From: Sipunculus nudus | Taxonomy: Eukaryota; Annelida; Sipuncula; Golfingiida; Sipunculidae | Length of the DNA stretch: 64,000 nt | NCBI GenBank assembly: GCA_026874595.1 | Contig: CM049307.1 | Location: 9,199,579 to 9,263,578 of the forward strand | Reading direction: 5' to 3' | Part shown: positions 36,131 through 45,482 of the stretch, piece by piece | How the letters are laid out: each line of letters opens with the position of its first letter | Position numbering within the stretch: position 1 is the stretch's first letter | Translations under genes and position numbers: made by a program | The notes under the pieces: generated by a model | Databases searched by the model: none | Told to the model about the DNA's origin: nothing | Seen by the model: the letters and a program-made list of their open reading frames with translations, nothing else

Positions 36131-36350
36131 CGATAAGCATGGCGGCGCCATAAAAGACCCAACACAAGGGATAATAAAAATGAAACATTTATAAAAATTA
36201 TTAAATATTAAAGGGAGAATATTTTTATTAGCCACTGTAATCTTACGTATCTGATAATAATGACACAACTGGCTATATTTTAACATTTTCTTTTGAATTA
36301 AGCACTTATCAACTTCTCATCGGGAAAACAACCGAAACGGTTTAATTTGC
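35645..36350. repeat. local duplication, two copies about 480 bp apart
   Basis: 35651-35880 and 36128-36345 share acaagcatggcggtgtcat / gataagcatggcggcgcca, then attaaatattaaagggaga and taacattttcttttgaatt variants. They are about 75-80% similar by eye. The first copy precedes the family A terminus and the second follows it, so the repeat apparently inserted into, or was duplicated with, this segment. Confidence 0.5.
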
Positions 36351-37246
36351 TTAGAACTGGCTACTGTAATTTTATTGAATTGAAAGAAAGAACGCGGAAC
36401 GTGGATATAAAGATCCTAAATCAAGAAACTACCATATAAAAAACCTGGTACGCTCTTAAGATCCAGCAAATAATAACCTTTTATTTAAACCACTGAATAT
36501 GGCTTTTCTTTGGTCATAGTTTAAATGAAGATTGAGAGAAAACTTTATATGGGAAAAAGTGAACGTGTTCCTACGCGCACATTACCAGACTGTAGCCGAA
36601 GTAGTTCTGGGCGTCTGTTGTGAGTACACAAAAAATATCGAAGTCAAATCTAGCTGTCTTTTTGACCGATATCAGTCTCTCGACCTGTCAGAGTGGTCGG
36701 TAATGATCAGGTAGATACATCAGAAATATATTCACAGCTTAGTAAAATTCAACACCCGTTATCCCGACAAATCTCGAAAATACAAAGGTATCTGGTAATA
36801 TCTGATATGTGTCATATCGTGCAGTGCAATATCTAATAAGTGCAGCTCTATACACATAGATGGTGAAACTTTAACATATAATACCTGCTTTGTGCCGTAT
36901 AGGAGGTATTCACTGCCATTGCTATATATTTAGCATTTATTTTTAATTTAAAATTACTGGGATCATGTAGATGTTAGACACTAGTTGGCACCACTGTTAT
37001 GTGTCCCTGACATCTCTTGTAAAGAATCTGAGCAAAACTCAATTTGACTTAAATTTGCACATAGGAGGTATTAACCCGTCTTGGACGATATCTCAATAGC
37101 TCTACTGGGTGTATACCTGCTGTCATATGCGATAACAAGAGGTGGAATTATAGATGTGACAAGTTATTTGTATGCGTCGAGAATGAAATAACACTCACCA
37201 AATAAAGTTTTTTCCCATGTTGAGTATAAAGTAATCATGTTATCCA
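36351..37246. other. no supported feature
   Basis: AT-rich sequence up to the broken left LTR of the retrotransposon. No exon or repeat recognised. Confidence 0.35.
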
Positions 37247-37559
37247 GCCGAGAACTTTCCATTTTCCGAACAATCCAAAGAACCTTAAATGATACACAGT
37301 ACACACGTTACAGGAAACCTCTAGAACGAAGAATTCTGTGTTTCTAAATATCAGGGTTCACATGTGGGCCGGCCAGGCAAGGAAGCCCCAGACTAGCATG
37401 ACCGCTGTGTTTGCACGTGGGCCGGACCCGGCCAGCTAGAACAAGGAACGCTGAAGCATCTCAACGCCCAGGGCTTGAGCCAAACACGAATCAGAATGTC
37501 AACAGCGCACAATAAAAGATACATGTCAACAGCTCACAGTAAAACAGACATCTGTAACA
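37247..37559 (-). repeat. left (3') LTR remnant of Gmr1-like retrotransposon
   Basis: The first 121 bp (37247-37367) match 43689-43809 at about 90%. The right boundary is the inverted end GTAACA at 37559, directly next to a polypurine tract on the - strand. It lacks the portion equivalent to 43088-43688, so it is truncated on its left side. In the element's orientation this is the 3' LTR beginning TGTTACAG. Confidence 0.75.
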
Positions 37560-37570
37560 CTCCCCCTCCT
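37560..37570 (-). promoter_or_regulatory. polypurine tract of the retrotransposon
   Basis: On the - strand AGGAGGGGGAG sits immediately before the LTR start TGTTAC, the position where plus-strand DNA synthesis is primed in LTR retroelements. Confidence 0.8.
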
Positions 37571-37688
37571 GTAAGAAAAAAGAAAGTTTTCTCAAAACTT
37601 TCGTTTTGCGATCACAATCCCCAAATCTTTACAATATTTCAAAAACTACGTATTTACAACATTACATAAACATCTGGTTTACATCATT

Positions 37689-38060
37689 TCATAAACATCT
37701 CGATAAGCATTCAGCAAGTACATTGTCTTTCCCTTTAATGTGTCTGATTTCAAGATTGTAATCCTGTAAAAACAAATTCCATCTCAACAATCTTTGATTT
37801 TTACATTTCAATTTGTTCATGAACGTGAGGGAATTGTGATCACTGAAGACAATGATAGGCTTGACTGATGAAGTAACATAAACTTCAAAATTTTGCAATG
37901 CCAAAATCAAAGCCAAACATTCTTTTTCAATAGTGGAGTAGTTTTTCTGGTTTGCATTAAACTTTCTTGAAAAATAACTAATTGGAAGATCTATACCATC
38001 ATTGCCTTCTTGTAACAAAACATCACCATCAGCAGTATCACTAGCATCTACAGCTTACTT
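37689..38060 (-). pseudogene. RNase H domain of Gmr1-like pol
   Basis: RT-linked RNase H of gypsy type. It runs from VDASDTADGD (about 38055, first catalytic Asp) through SYFSRKFNANQKNYSTIEKE (the catalytic Glu region) and VFSDHNSLTFMNKLK, to DYNLEIRHIKGKDNVLAECL and SR. The D-E-D pattern is visible. The usual AD.LSR ending is changed to AECLSR. The frame ends 130 bp before the 3' LTR, so nothing like an integrase follows it. Confidence 0.85.
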
Positions 38061-38340
38061 AAAAGGTACAGAAAAGTCTGGAGCTACCAAAACTGGTGAA
38101 CTTTGCAGAATTGCTTTCAAATTCTGAAATGCATTTTTCACGCTGAATATTCCAAACAAACTTTTGTTTCTTCTTTAACAAATTAGTCAAAGGTTCAGCT
38201 ACAGCAGAAACATTGGAAAAAAACTTCCTTTAGTGTTCAACCATACCAAAAAAAACGCATTATTTGCTTTTTGATTTCTGGTCTAGGAAATGCAGTCATA
38301 GCACTTATTTTAGTATCAACAGGTTTTACTTGACCCTGCC

Positions 38341-38730
38341 CTACAATATGACCCAAAATGTTACTTGTGCATGACAAAACTCAGATTTGACTAAGTTGAC
38401 GGTCAGATGTGCTTCACTGAGTCTTTCGAAGAGGGCGGGAAGAATTTGTAGATTTTTCTTCCAGTTGTCGCTGTACAAGATAAAGTCATCAATATATGCG
38501 TCGCAGCCCTGAATGACCTTGACAACCATATGGATGAGGCGCTGGAACATGGCTTGCGAGTTCTTCTTGCCAAACGGCATAACTTTATATTGGTATAGTC
38601 CTTGTGACGTCACAAATGCGGACACTTCTTTTGCTCGTTCTGTCAGTGGAACTTGCCAGAATCCTTTTAGCAAGTCAAACTTGGAGACATATCTGGAGCT
38701 ACCGACTCTATCAATACAATCATCGATCCT
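38341..38730 (-). pseudogene. reverse transcriptase, catalytic half
   Basis: Contains FDLLKGFWQVPL (first catalytic Asp, about 38690-38655), YQYKVMPFGKKNSQAMFQR (gypsy F-G-L-x-N-A motif, altered) and the catalytic box as YIDD followed by FILYSD. It is out of frame with the N-terminal half at about 38730, and further stops follow at 38341. The box is intact but the gene is broken. Confidence 0.85.
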
Positions 38731-39076
38731 CGGAATAAGGAACGTTGTCAGTCTTGGTGACAGAGTTCAGTTTTCGATAATCTATGCACATACGGTAACT
38801 CCCATCAGGTTTTGACACAAGAATACATGGTGAACTCCAGTTACTGTTACTAGGTTCAATAAAATCATTGTCCAGCAAATATTGAATCTCATCCTGTAGA
38901 TACTTTTGCTTTTCTGGATTCAGTATATAAGGATGCTGCTTGACTGCGCTTGCCTCGCCAACATCGACGTCATGGCACAATATGATAGTTCGCAATGGAA
39001 TGTCACTAAACAAAATTCCGCAGCAGGTTCTTGAGGTCTTGTTGTTGTTGTGCGGTAAGGTGTGACAGTTTGGCAT
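38720..39076 (-). pseudogene. reverse transcriptase, N-terminal half
   Basis: Shows the palm entry typical of gypsy RT: EIQYLLDNDFIEPSNSNWSS, PCILVSKPDGSYRMCIDYRK and LNSVTKTD. Upstream residues near 39076 (AVKQHPYILNPEKQKYLQDE) match the usual pre-RT linker. It joins the catalytic half through a frameshift around 38730. It lies downstream of the integrase in the element's direction. Confidence 0.85.
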
Positions 39077-39173
39077 CCAGGTTGTTAAGCACGTCTGAGT
39101 TGAGTTTTTTAGTTGTACTGTTTCACACTGCCTGTCTACATCACACTTACAATCAGTATCTACTTTAACTGGG

Positions 39174-39572
39174 TCAGGGTAATTTTTTTACACAATTAGC
39201 AGCAGTAACATTATGTACAACATCTGATGTACTATTTCTGTCATAATATGGTTTCAACATGTTAACATGGCACAGTTGTTTCTTCTTACGCCTATCTGGT
39301 GTCAAAAGTATGTAATTAAGATCACTGACTTTCTTGTCAACAATGTAGGGACCAAAATACCTAGCTTGCAGAGGTCTGCCAGGGATGGGAAGTAAGGCAA
39401 GGACCTTTTCACCAGGCTCAAACGTCCTACTTACAGTGTGCTTGTCATACTTTGTTTTCATTTTATTTTGTGCAGATTTTAGATTAGACTTTGCAATCTC
39501 ACAAGCATTGTGTAGTTTAGTGCAAAAGTCTGAGACATACTGCAACAAACTAAAGAGAATCAGGATTTTCAC
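39174..39572 (-). pseudogene. integrase C-terminal domain
   Basis: The region NLKSAQNKMKTKYDKH, then RTFEPGEKVLALLPIPGRPL and QARYFGPYIVDKKVSDLNYI, is the classic Ty3/gypsy integrase tail (KxxYDxxxxxRxFxxGDxVL ... GPY). It is followed by RKKKQLCHVNMLKPYY. It sits between the integrase core (39810-40130) and RT (39076), which fixes the unusual gene order. Confidence 0.85.
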
Positions 39573-39809
39573 ACAATAGTTTTCTTGAAGCAGTTTTAAT
39601 GGACCGCGAACTGAGTGTCCAAAACTAGTTCAAAGGGACTGAAACCCAAGGACTCTTGAAATGTGTCTCTGACAGCAAACAGCTATAGGTGGATTCCTTC
39701 ATCCCAGTCTTTCTGTGTGTCATAACAATAAGTCCTAATCATGTTTTTTTAATGTTTGGTGAAAACGCTCGAGGGCACCCTGACTTTCAGGATGGTCCGG
39801 CGAAGAGCT

Positions 39810-40130
39810 CTACTGTTTTATACCTAGCTCAAGCATAACTTGCTGGAATAAGCCAGACATAAAATTAGACCCTTGGACAGACTGTACGGATTGTGGTAAT
39901 CCAAATGTTGTAAAAAACTTGGTCAGAGTCTTGACAACACTTTTAGCATTAATTTTGCGCAATGGTATTGCCTCAGGGAACCTGGTAGATGCACACTTAA
40001 TTGTCAGCAAGTATTCATGTCCAGATTTTGTTTTGGGCAGTGGTCCAACTATAATCCTACTAAACTCCTCGAAAGCAGGAATAGGCCTAAGTGGGGTTTT
40101 AAGAGGATTCTGATTGGGCTTGCCTACCAT
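39810..40130 (-). pseudogene. integrase catalytic core, active-site residues lost
   Basis: Recognisable rve core: IIVGPLPKTKSGHEYLLTIK, STRFPEAIPLRKINAKSVVK, FFTTFGLPQSVQSVQGSNF. The usual SDQGSNF has its Asp replaced by Val. The first two expected Asp positions (D.VGPLP and the D.. before TRFPEA) are also not Asp here. The core is therefore catalytically dead as well as fragmented. Confidence 0.85.
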
Positions 40131-40330
40131 CTGGCATGTGTGGCAGATTTAAAATATTGTACAACATCAGTCCTGAAGTAAGGCCAATATAAATGTGTAC
40201 TAACTTTCTGATAAGTTTTATTTATACCTAAAAGGCCAGACAAAGGAATCTCATGTGCCATGCCTAGAATTTCATTGCGAAAGCTTTGGGTATTACTATT
40301 TGATGTTTGAATGCCCACTCATCATCAGCG
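40124..40330 (-). pseudogene. integrase zinc-binding (H2C2) domain, degraded
   Basis: AHEIPLSGLLGINKTYQKVS and HLYWPYFRTDVVQYFKSATH follow the H-x-x-H...YW..........C..C layout of gypsy integrases. The two cysteines expected around QYCKSC are replaced (F and A). It overlaps the start of the core domain in an adjacent frame. Confidence 0.75.
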
Positions 40331-40658
40331 CATACACCAGGTAGTCGCCATTTACGCTTAAGCACTCCATTTTTAACATAGAAACAAACTGGGTTCTGTG
40401 ACAGTTCATCTTTAGAAACTGCCCTGAGAAACAAACATGAAATATCAGGGTCCTTATGCTGTTCCGCGTTAAGTTCGGACTCGAAAATGCTGCATCCTAC
40501 ACGGGCGAGTCGTTAGACGAGTCACTAGTGACCCCCAGAGTGTTATTATCTGGACCATTATCCTCATGTGTGTTTTTCTTGGCCATAGGTCTAGTTACAG
40601 CACATGAAGGATACAAACCAGGAATTTCCTGACTTTCAGGATCAGTATCCTGATCAAG

Positions 40659-40940
40659 TTACGGCTTTTCTGTCACTATTGGTACAGGCTGTATTTTGTC
40701 ATTTGCAACATCATTGCCTAGCAGCAACTGAATTCCCTTAAAGGGTAAAGTAGTTTTTATGCCCACAGTAATATTCCCAGAAATCAAATCTGACTTTAAA
40801 TGGATACTGTGAAGCGGAACTGAAGTGTGCTTGTCTGAAAATACACCATTAACAAGTGCATGTGCACCAGTAAAAGACCTATTAGAAAATGGCAAAGTGT
40901 TTGCTAACATGAGAGTCTGGCCTGAACCCGTGTCCCTCAA
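40659..40940 (-). pseudogene. retropepsin-like aspartic protease
   Basis: RDTGSGQTLMLANTLPF carries the DTG active-site triad. The region KTTLPFKGIQLLLGNDVAND matches the later LLGND segment of retroviral-type proteases. The intervening flap region (TGAHALVNGVFSDKHTSVPL) is of usual length. It lies between gag and integrase, as expected for PR in pol. Confidence 0.75.
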
Positions 40941-41085
40941 TATTCTAAAAGGGGTAGAATCTGAAAAATCACTTGAAAGTGATACAAAACCATCATGTAT
41001 GAATGGCTAAAATAACTCCATTTCAGAGTCAGGAGAGGAATCTACTACCTCAGTTTCATCAAACAAAGAACTGACACTGATAGTG

Positions 41086-41660
41086 TCAGTCATAAACTCT
41101 TTTTACTAAAAAAAAAACAAAGGAATCTACATCCTTTTTACCATCAAACTCCTCATGGGAGTCAACAGAGGAATTTTCCTCAGCAGAAACAAACTTTTGC
41201 TTGTCATTAGAGGACCTGGCCTCATTTGAAATACTCTTGCAAGAGTCAAAAAAGGACTTAGCCTTATTTAAAGAATACTCCTCGCAGGAGTCTTGAAAGG
41301 ACCTAGCCTTATTGAATTCCTCTTCGGAGTCAGACGGCACTTGGCCTCCGTAGCATCAAACCCTTTATTAGAGTCAATAAAGGAGTTGTACCCCTTATTT
41401 ACATGAAAATAGCTTGGCTCTATAGTATGCATAGATTTTGAAACAAAACCAGAAGGTTTACCCTTTTGTTTATTTGCAAGTTTCCAGCAGTCAGATTTTA
41501 GATGACCTTCCTTTTTGCAGTTATTACAGATTTTCTTTGAAAATGACTTGCCTTGGTTGGACTCAGACACAGTGGACGTGGACTGAGGTGTAGCAATGGA
41601 CTTTTTTTTTATAGATGTCTCAGAGATATTATTATTTTTTTCGTGTATCATCATTGACAT
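41086..41660 (-). pseudogene. gag C-terminal part with CCHC zinc knuckle
   Basis: A CCHC knuckle CNNCKKEGHLKSDC (C-x2-C-x4-H-x4-C) is followed by a basic stretch and then an acidic Ser/Asp-rich spacer repeating KARSFQDSCEE / KAKSFFDSCK. The two parts are in different frames, joined by a frameshift near 41340. The N-terminal gag is missing because a LINE fragment occupies the space up to the primer site. Confidence 0.8.
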
Positions 41661-42183
41661 CTATGTTTATTTGTGGACAATACAATTACAACAGTACAAT
41701 TACTACCTACGTCTATCCACCAACAGAGTCATATAACACACAATTACAAAGACAATTCACACTTTACACAAATGCACCAAACCTTTTATAATTTATCTTT
41801 TACTTATTGGTGTATTATATGCCATCTTTGTTTTTCTTTTTTTTCTGTGTTCCACATTTAACATATATAGGTGCCAGTTTATAAATTAGAACGTTCATAT
41901 GCAGATCCGACATCAACTTTTACTTCAGCTACAATAAACAAACCGTACTTCTGTACCAAAGAAACTACTAAACTTCATTCTAACTAAAATTCATTCAACA
42001 CCCATATATGTTTTTTGTTTTAATTCTGTGAATTGTTCTACCAAACATATCATATATTACATGTTACAGGAAACTACTTAAAGGCTTCTATTTTTTAGTG
42101 TGAAACCTCATTTTATTATTTTTCGATGCTATTTTACTTTCAATATTATAGATACTTTTTAAGTGATGAAACAGTTGACGTAC

Positions 42184-42900
42184 TTAACATTCCCCACTCC
42201 CTTCTAATAACACACGACTTTGAAATAGTGTTATCCTAAAAACAAGCATAATGTGATTAATTAACAAGTTCTTTTCAGTGACAGGAATAGTACTAAACAA
42301 TGCAGTTTCTTTGGACCAGTCGGGAAGATTTAATTGTGACTCTTCAAATTGTCTTTTGATGTATATGAATAAGTTTGTGGCTGTGTACATTCATAGAATA
42401 TGCACTGTTGATTCTTCATTTATAAAACAGTAGGAACATCTGTTTGAATCTTTTAATTTCCATCTATATAGTAACTTGTTTACACTCAGAGAGTTATTTA
42501 ACAATTTGTACTGAAATTCTCGTGAATATGTTTCGATAGTGACTTTGTAAATTGTCCCACAGCAGTTTACCCACATCTCTTTATCAATATTATGATTTTT
42601 GTTCCACCAGTGAAATGCAGAAGATAATAAAAATTTCTTTTCAATTTAACTCATATATATTTGTTTTGAACTTACTTTCATAAATTCTGCACGTTCTTTC
42701 ATAGTAGGTTTGTGTATTTCTTTAATTATATTTAGTCACACCTTAGGAATGGCATGATATATTTGCATAAGATTTAAAAAATCAATTTGATTCAAACTAT
42801 TATCCTTACTTATAACCTCCACCATTTTTAAGATTTTTCCATTTGTATCTACTGTATCTGAAATTAACTTAAATCCTGCCTTAAACAACTTTTTGTCTCA
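42184..42900 (-). pseudogene. 3' end of a LINE ORF2 inserted in gag
   Basis: The - strand reads FQYKLLNNSLSVNKLLYRWK and CSYCFINEESTVHIL. An in-frame stop follows in place of the usual W-E-C, then NLPDWSKETALF and NLLINHIMLVFRITLF. This zinc-like C..C...H....C tail after RT is typical of non-LTR retrotransposon ORF2 C-termini. Upstream fragments (FKLISDTVDTNGKI near 42860) continue it with breaks. It is 5'-truncated and nested in the LTR element. Confidence 0.65.
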
Positions 42901-43064
42901 GGCTTGAAATTTGCCATGTTAAGATGTTAAAACAATAACAAAAAAAAAAACATTGAGATAAATTTTGTAAACAATGTAATGTAAACAACGTGTAATCTTG
43001 TAAACAATGTATTGTAAACAATGTGTCTCGGTCTAGTCCTAATAAATTTTCAAAACTATTAAGC

Positions 43065-43082
43065 ATCCCGGACGAGCCCCCA
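43065..43082 (-). promoter_or_regulatory. primer binding site for tRNA-Pro
   Basis: On the - strand the 18 bases TGGGGGCTCGTCCGGGAT lie 5 nt inside the LTR end. This is complementary to the 3' end of tRNA-Pro and is the same 18-mer used by murine leukaemia-type gammaretroviruses, known from general knowledge. The last two bases overlap a potential gag ATG (43066). Confidence 0.9.
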
Positions 43083-43087
43083 ATTTA

Positions 43088-43802
43088 TGTTACGGAACCT
43101 AATATCAACAGATCACGTAGTCGTAACGAACATAAATTTTGTAATGGAGATAAAAAAATCAGATTGTATAATACTAGGCAGCGTGAAATGTCAAGGGGAA
43201 TGGCTAAAGAAGTCAGTGGTTTTTTGTTCACAAATAATTATAATTTATTCTTAAATCAATCCTAACTTTACAATACACTAAATCAATACAATTACACAGT
43301 ATAACAACAGTACAACAGCTAATCAGTACAAGTATATAAATAAAGTGTTCAGCTACCTGGATACCACCACTGTCACAGCGACAACAAGTCCTTTATAACG
43401 TACAACCCAGATGAACAGTTCACATAAATCTTCTCAGAGAATAACAGTCCAGTTCATTCACAAAATCAATCCGTTGTAATCCAAAAGTGAAGATCTTGTT
43501 ATAATCCCGAAAGCAAACTGAAGACTATATTAGATCCGTCACAAATTTAGAAGAAAATCTATAACTGCCACAATAATCGGAAAAAGTCTACAAACTGACT
43601 CACAGTCTTCTGTGTCCACTGGAAATTTTCTCTACTCTCTCCTCTCGGCTCTATAACACAGCCCCTTGTATATAACTTTTCACCTCAAGCCGAGAACTTT
43701 CCATTTCCCAAACAATCCAAAGAACCTAACATGATACACTGTACACACGTTACAGGTAACCTCTAGAAAGAAGAATGCTGTGTTTCTACATATAAGGGTT
43801 CA

Positions 43803-43809
<7 letters not shown>
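43088..43809 (-). repeat. right (5') LTR of Gmr1-like retrotransposon
   Basis: Bounded by TGTTACGG at 43088 next to the primer site. In element orientation it has a TATA-like gttatatac at 43676-43668 and an AATAAA at 43249-43244, consistent with a U3-R-U5 layout. Its left-LTR match covers 43689-43809 only. Beyond 43809 the sequence changes abruptly to a (TA)n run, so its U3 start is lost. Confidence 0.75.

Positions 43810-43869
<60 letters not shown>
43810..43869. repeat. (TA)n microsatellite at the broken LTR end
   Basis: About 60 bp of TA directly where LTR homology stops. The array may mark the deletion or rearrangement point. Confidence 0.9.
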
Positions 43870-43872
<3 letters not shown>

Positions 43873-43885
43873 GTGTAAAAAATAG

Positions 43886-44125
43886 CTTCTTCCCTTTATA
43901 ATAAATTTGCACCTGCCAAAATATTGCCTTGAAGCAGTTTACTTAAACACAAATGAAAACATAAACACAGCGCGTGTGGCCGTGTGCATTCCGGAGGCAC
44001 AACACGAATCAATCAGGAGATGCCAGTGACTGACTTGGCCTAGAAAATGTAATATCGCTTGATGAGGCTCACAATCAAACCTCCAGTCACGCGGCCTTGT
44101 CATGGTATACAGACACACGTGGACA
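43886..44125. repeat. dispersed repeat, copy 2
   Basis: 43886-43945 matches 15291-15345 (cttcttccctttaaaataaa, gccaaaatattg). 43957-44125 matches 26833-27030 (aacataaacacagcgcgtg, ctcacaatcaaacctcc). The two parts are contiguous only here, so this copy may show the fuller element. Confidence 0.55.
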
Positions 44126-45313
44126 CATTAGTTTACAGGTGTACTAATACATTATACATATATTTAGCTATGAATTTAACAGTATAACAATAGACGTCCA
44201 GAAAATGGCGTGTTTCATACAAAAATCGACAAAAGCTATTACTACGTTTGATTAAATGATTATACAGGTAACCAGATAACCGGTTTTATTTGACCGTTGC
44301 TCGTATAGCTTAATGTTATAAACACTGACAAAAAGTTTGAACCAAATTCAAGTAAACTATCTGATGCTTTCTCTCTATATATAGATACGCATGCCTAGAC
44401 TGGCCCAGTCAATGAAATGGCTCTAACAGCGATATCAAACGACTCTCACTGTGTCGCACTTAGTGCCGGTACTGCTACCACGCGGCAACTTACATAACCA
44501 ATTACTACTCTCTGACCCTCTTAATCAACGATGCCATTCACAGGAGGCCAGGCAAGCCTGACATGCAAATACGAGGGAATCGTCAGGAGCCTTGTGACGC
44601 CCTAATATGCAAATATCAGGGATTCACCATACGGACTTTACAGGGCTTTTGTGATAAGAGCTAGAAATGAGTTACATCGCGTCTATCGGGATATGGAATC
44701 ACGTTTCACTTGAAGCATTTAGCAGTTAACATAAATACACTAAAGCCCAGGCAGGGCTAACACATGCCTGGTTATATACATTTTATATGAGATTATTTTA
44801 CAAAATAAAAGCTTGCCGAGCCCTGCATACTGTATTCATTTTGTTTATTTTGTAAATGTATCTCCTTTTTTTTTTTACCAAAGTTCTTCACTGCTGTGTA
44901 CTTTTTGGTTCCGATATAAATATATGAAAAACGTAAAATTCGTGACACCAGACGTTTAATCAATAAAATTTAATTTAGTCAAGTAATAAATGTTTAAAAT
45001 TAATTAAACAATCCTAATAAAGCTGTTTGAACTAGTTTTCGATTATAAACAGAAAACAATGGAAAAGTTTTTAAATGTATTTTACGTAGCCATGCAAATA
45101 AAGCGTTTGTAAGATTCTGAACAGCTTTATAATTATATGCCATATGAGGGTTACATAAAAGCAGTACTGGTCTAAATTTATTTTTAGATCAGTGCATGGA
45201 CTGGAAGGCGAACGTTATATATCACACGCGACTCATCGCGTGAACCAAAATAAACCAATTCGATCATTCATTAAGGTGCGGGTTATTTTCTAAAGCTAAA
45301 TTTACTAGGGAAA

Positions 45314-45398
45314 ATGCAGTGTGCGCCCGAGCATGGTGAATACTCGTAAGATGGCGAGTGCTTCAGAGACTGCAGATAACTGCAGCTTCGGCAGCTGA
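45314..45398 (+). promoter_or_regulatory. 5' leader/core promoter of the LRRC20-like gene with upstream ORFs
   Basis: The leader just before the start codon contains a YY1-type site AAGATGGCG (45349-45357), common at transcription starts and in 5' UTRs of animal genes. Three upstream ATGs are present: 45314 (11 codons and stop), and 45333 and 45351 in one frame ending TGA at 45396-45398. If transcription starts upstream of these, they could lower translation of the main ORF. If it starts at the YY1-like site, only the 15-residue uORF remains. Confidence 0.45.
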
Positions 45399-45412
45399 CA
45401 GAGGAATTCACC

Positions 45413-45482
45413 ATGGCCGCAGCATCCGCTGTTACGAAGGTCGTCAACAAATGCGAAGATGCTAAAGAAAACAACCAGCTTG
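45413..45482 (+). CDS. LRRC20: LRRC20-like exon 1
   Basis: 70 nt, residues 1-23 plus one base. Donor cttg|gtaagaatg. Codes for a short alpha-helical lead (MAAASAVTKVVNKCEDAK). Separated from exon 2 by a 6.9 kb intron full of repeats. Confidence 0.8.

Larger units (their letters stand above)
37247..43809 (-). mobile_element. decayed Ty3/gypsy LTR retrotransposon with integrase before RT (Gmr1-type order)
   Basis: All coding remnants lie on the - strand. Reading in that direction: 5' LTR (43809-43088), tRNA-Pro primer site, gag with zinc knuckle, aspartic protease, integrase (zinc-binding, core, GPY/F-like C-terminus), reverse transcriptase, RNase H, polypurine tract, 3' LTR. The sequences are of Ty3/gypsy type, but integrase precedes RT as in Ty1/copia. 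That arrangement is established for the Gmr1 clade. Stops, frameshifts and lost catalytic residues show it is inactive. The LTRs are broken at opposite ends, and a LINE fragment interrupts gag. Confidence 0.85.

Noticed and set aside
37100-37700. Integrase after RNase H, as in ordinary Ty3/gypsy elements
   Set aside because: Only a polypurine tract and LTR lie beyond RNase H; integrase remnants are all upstream of RT on the same strand.
38513-38815. 100-codon + strand ORF
   Set aside because: It is antisense to the reverse transcriptase of the Gmr1-like element.
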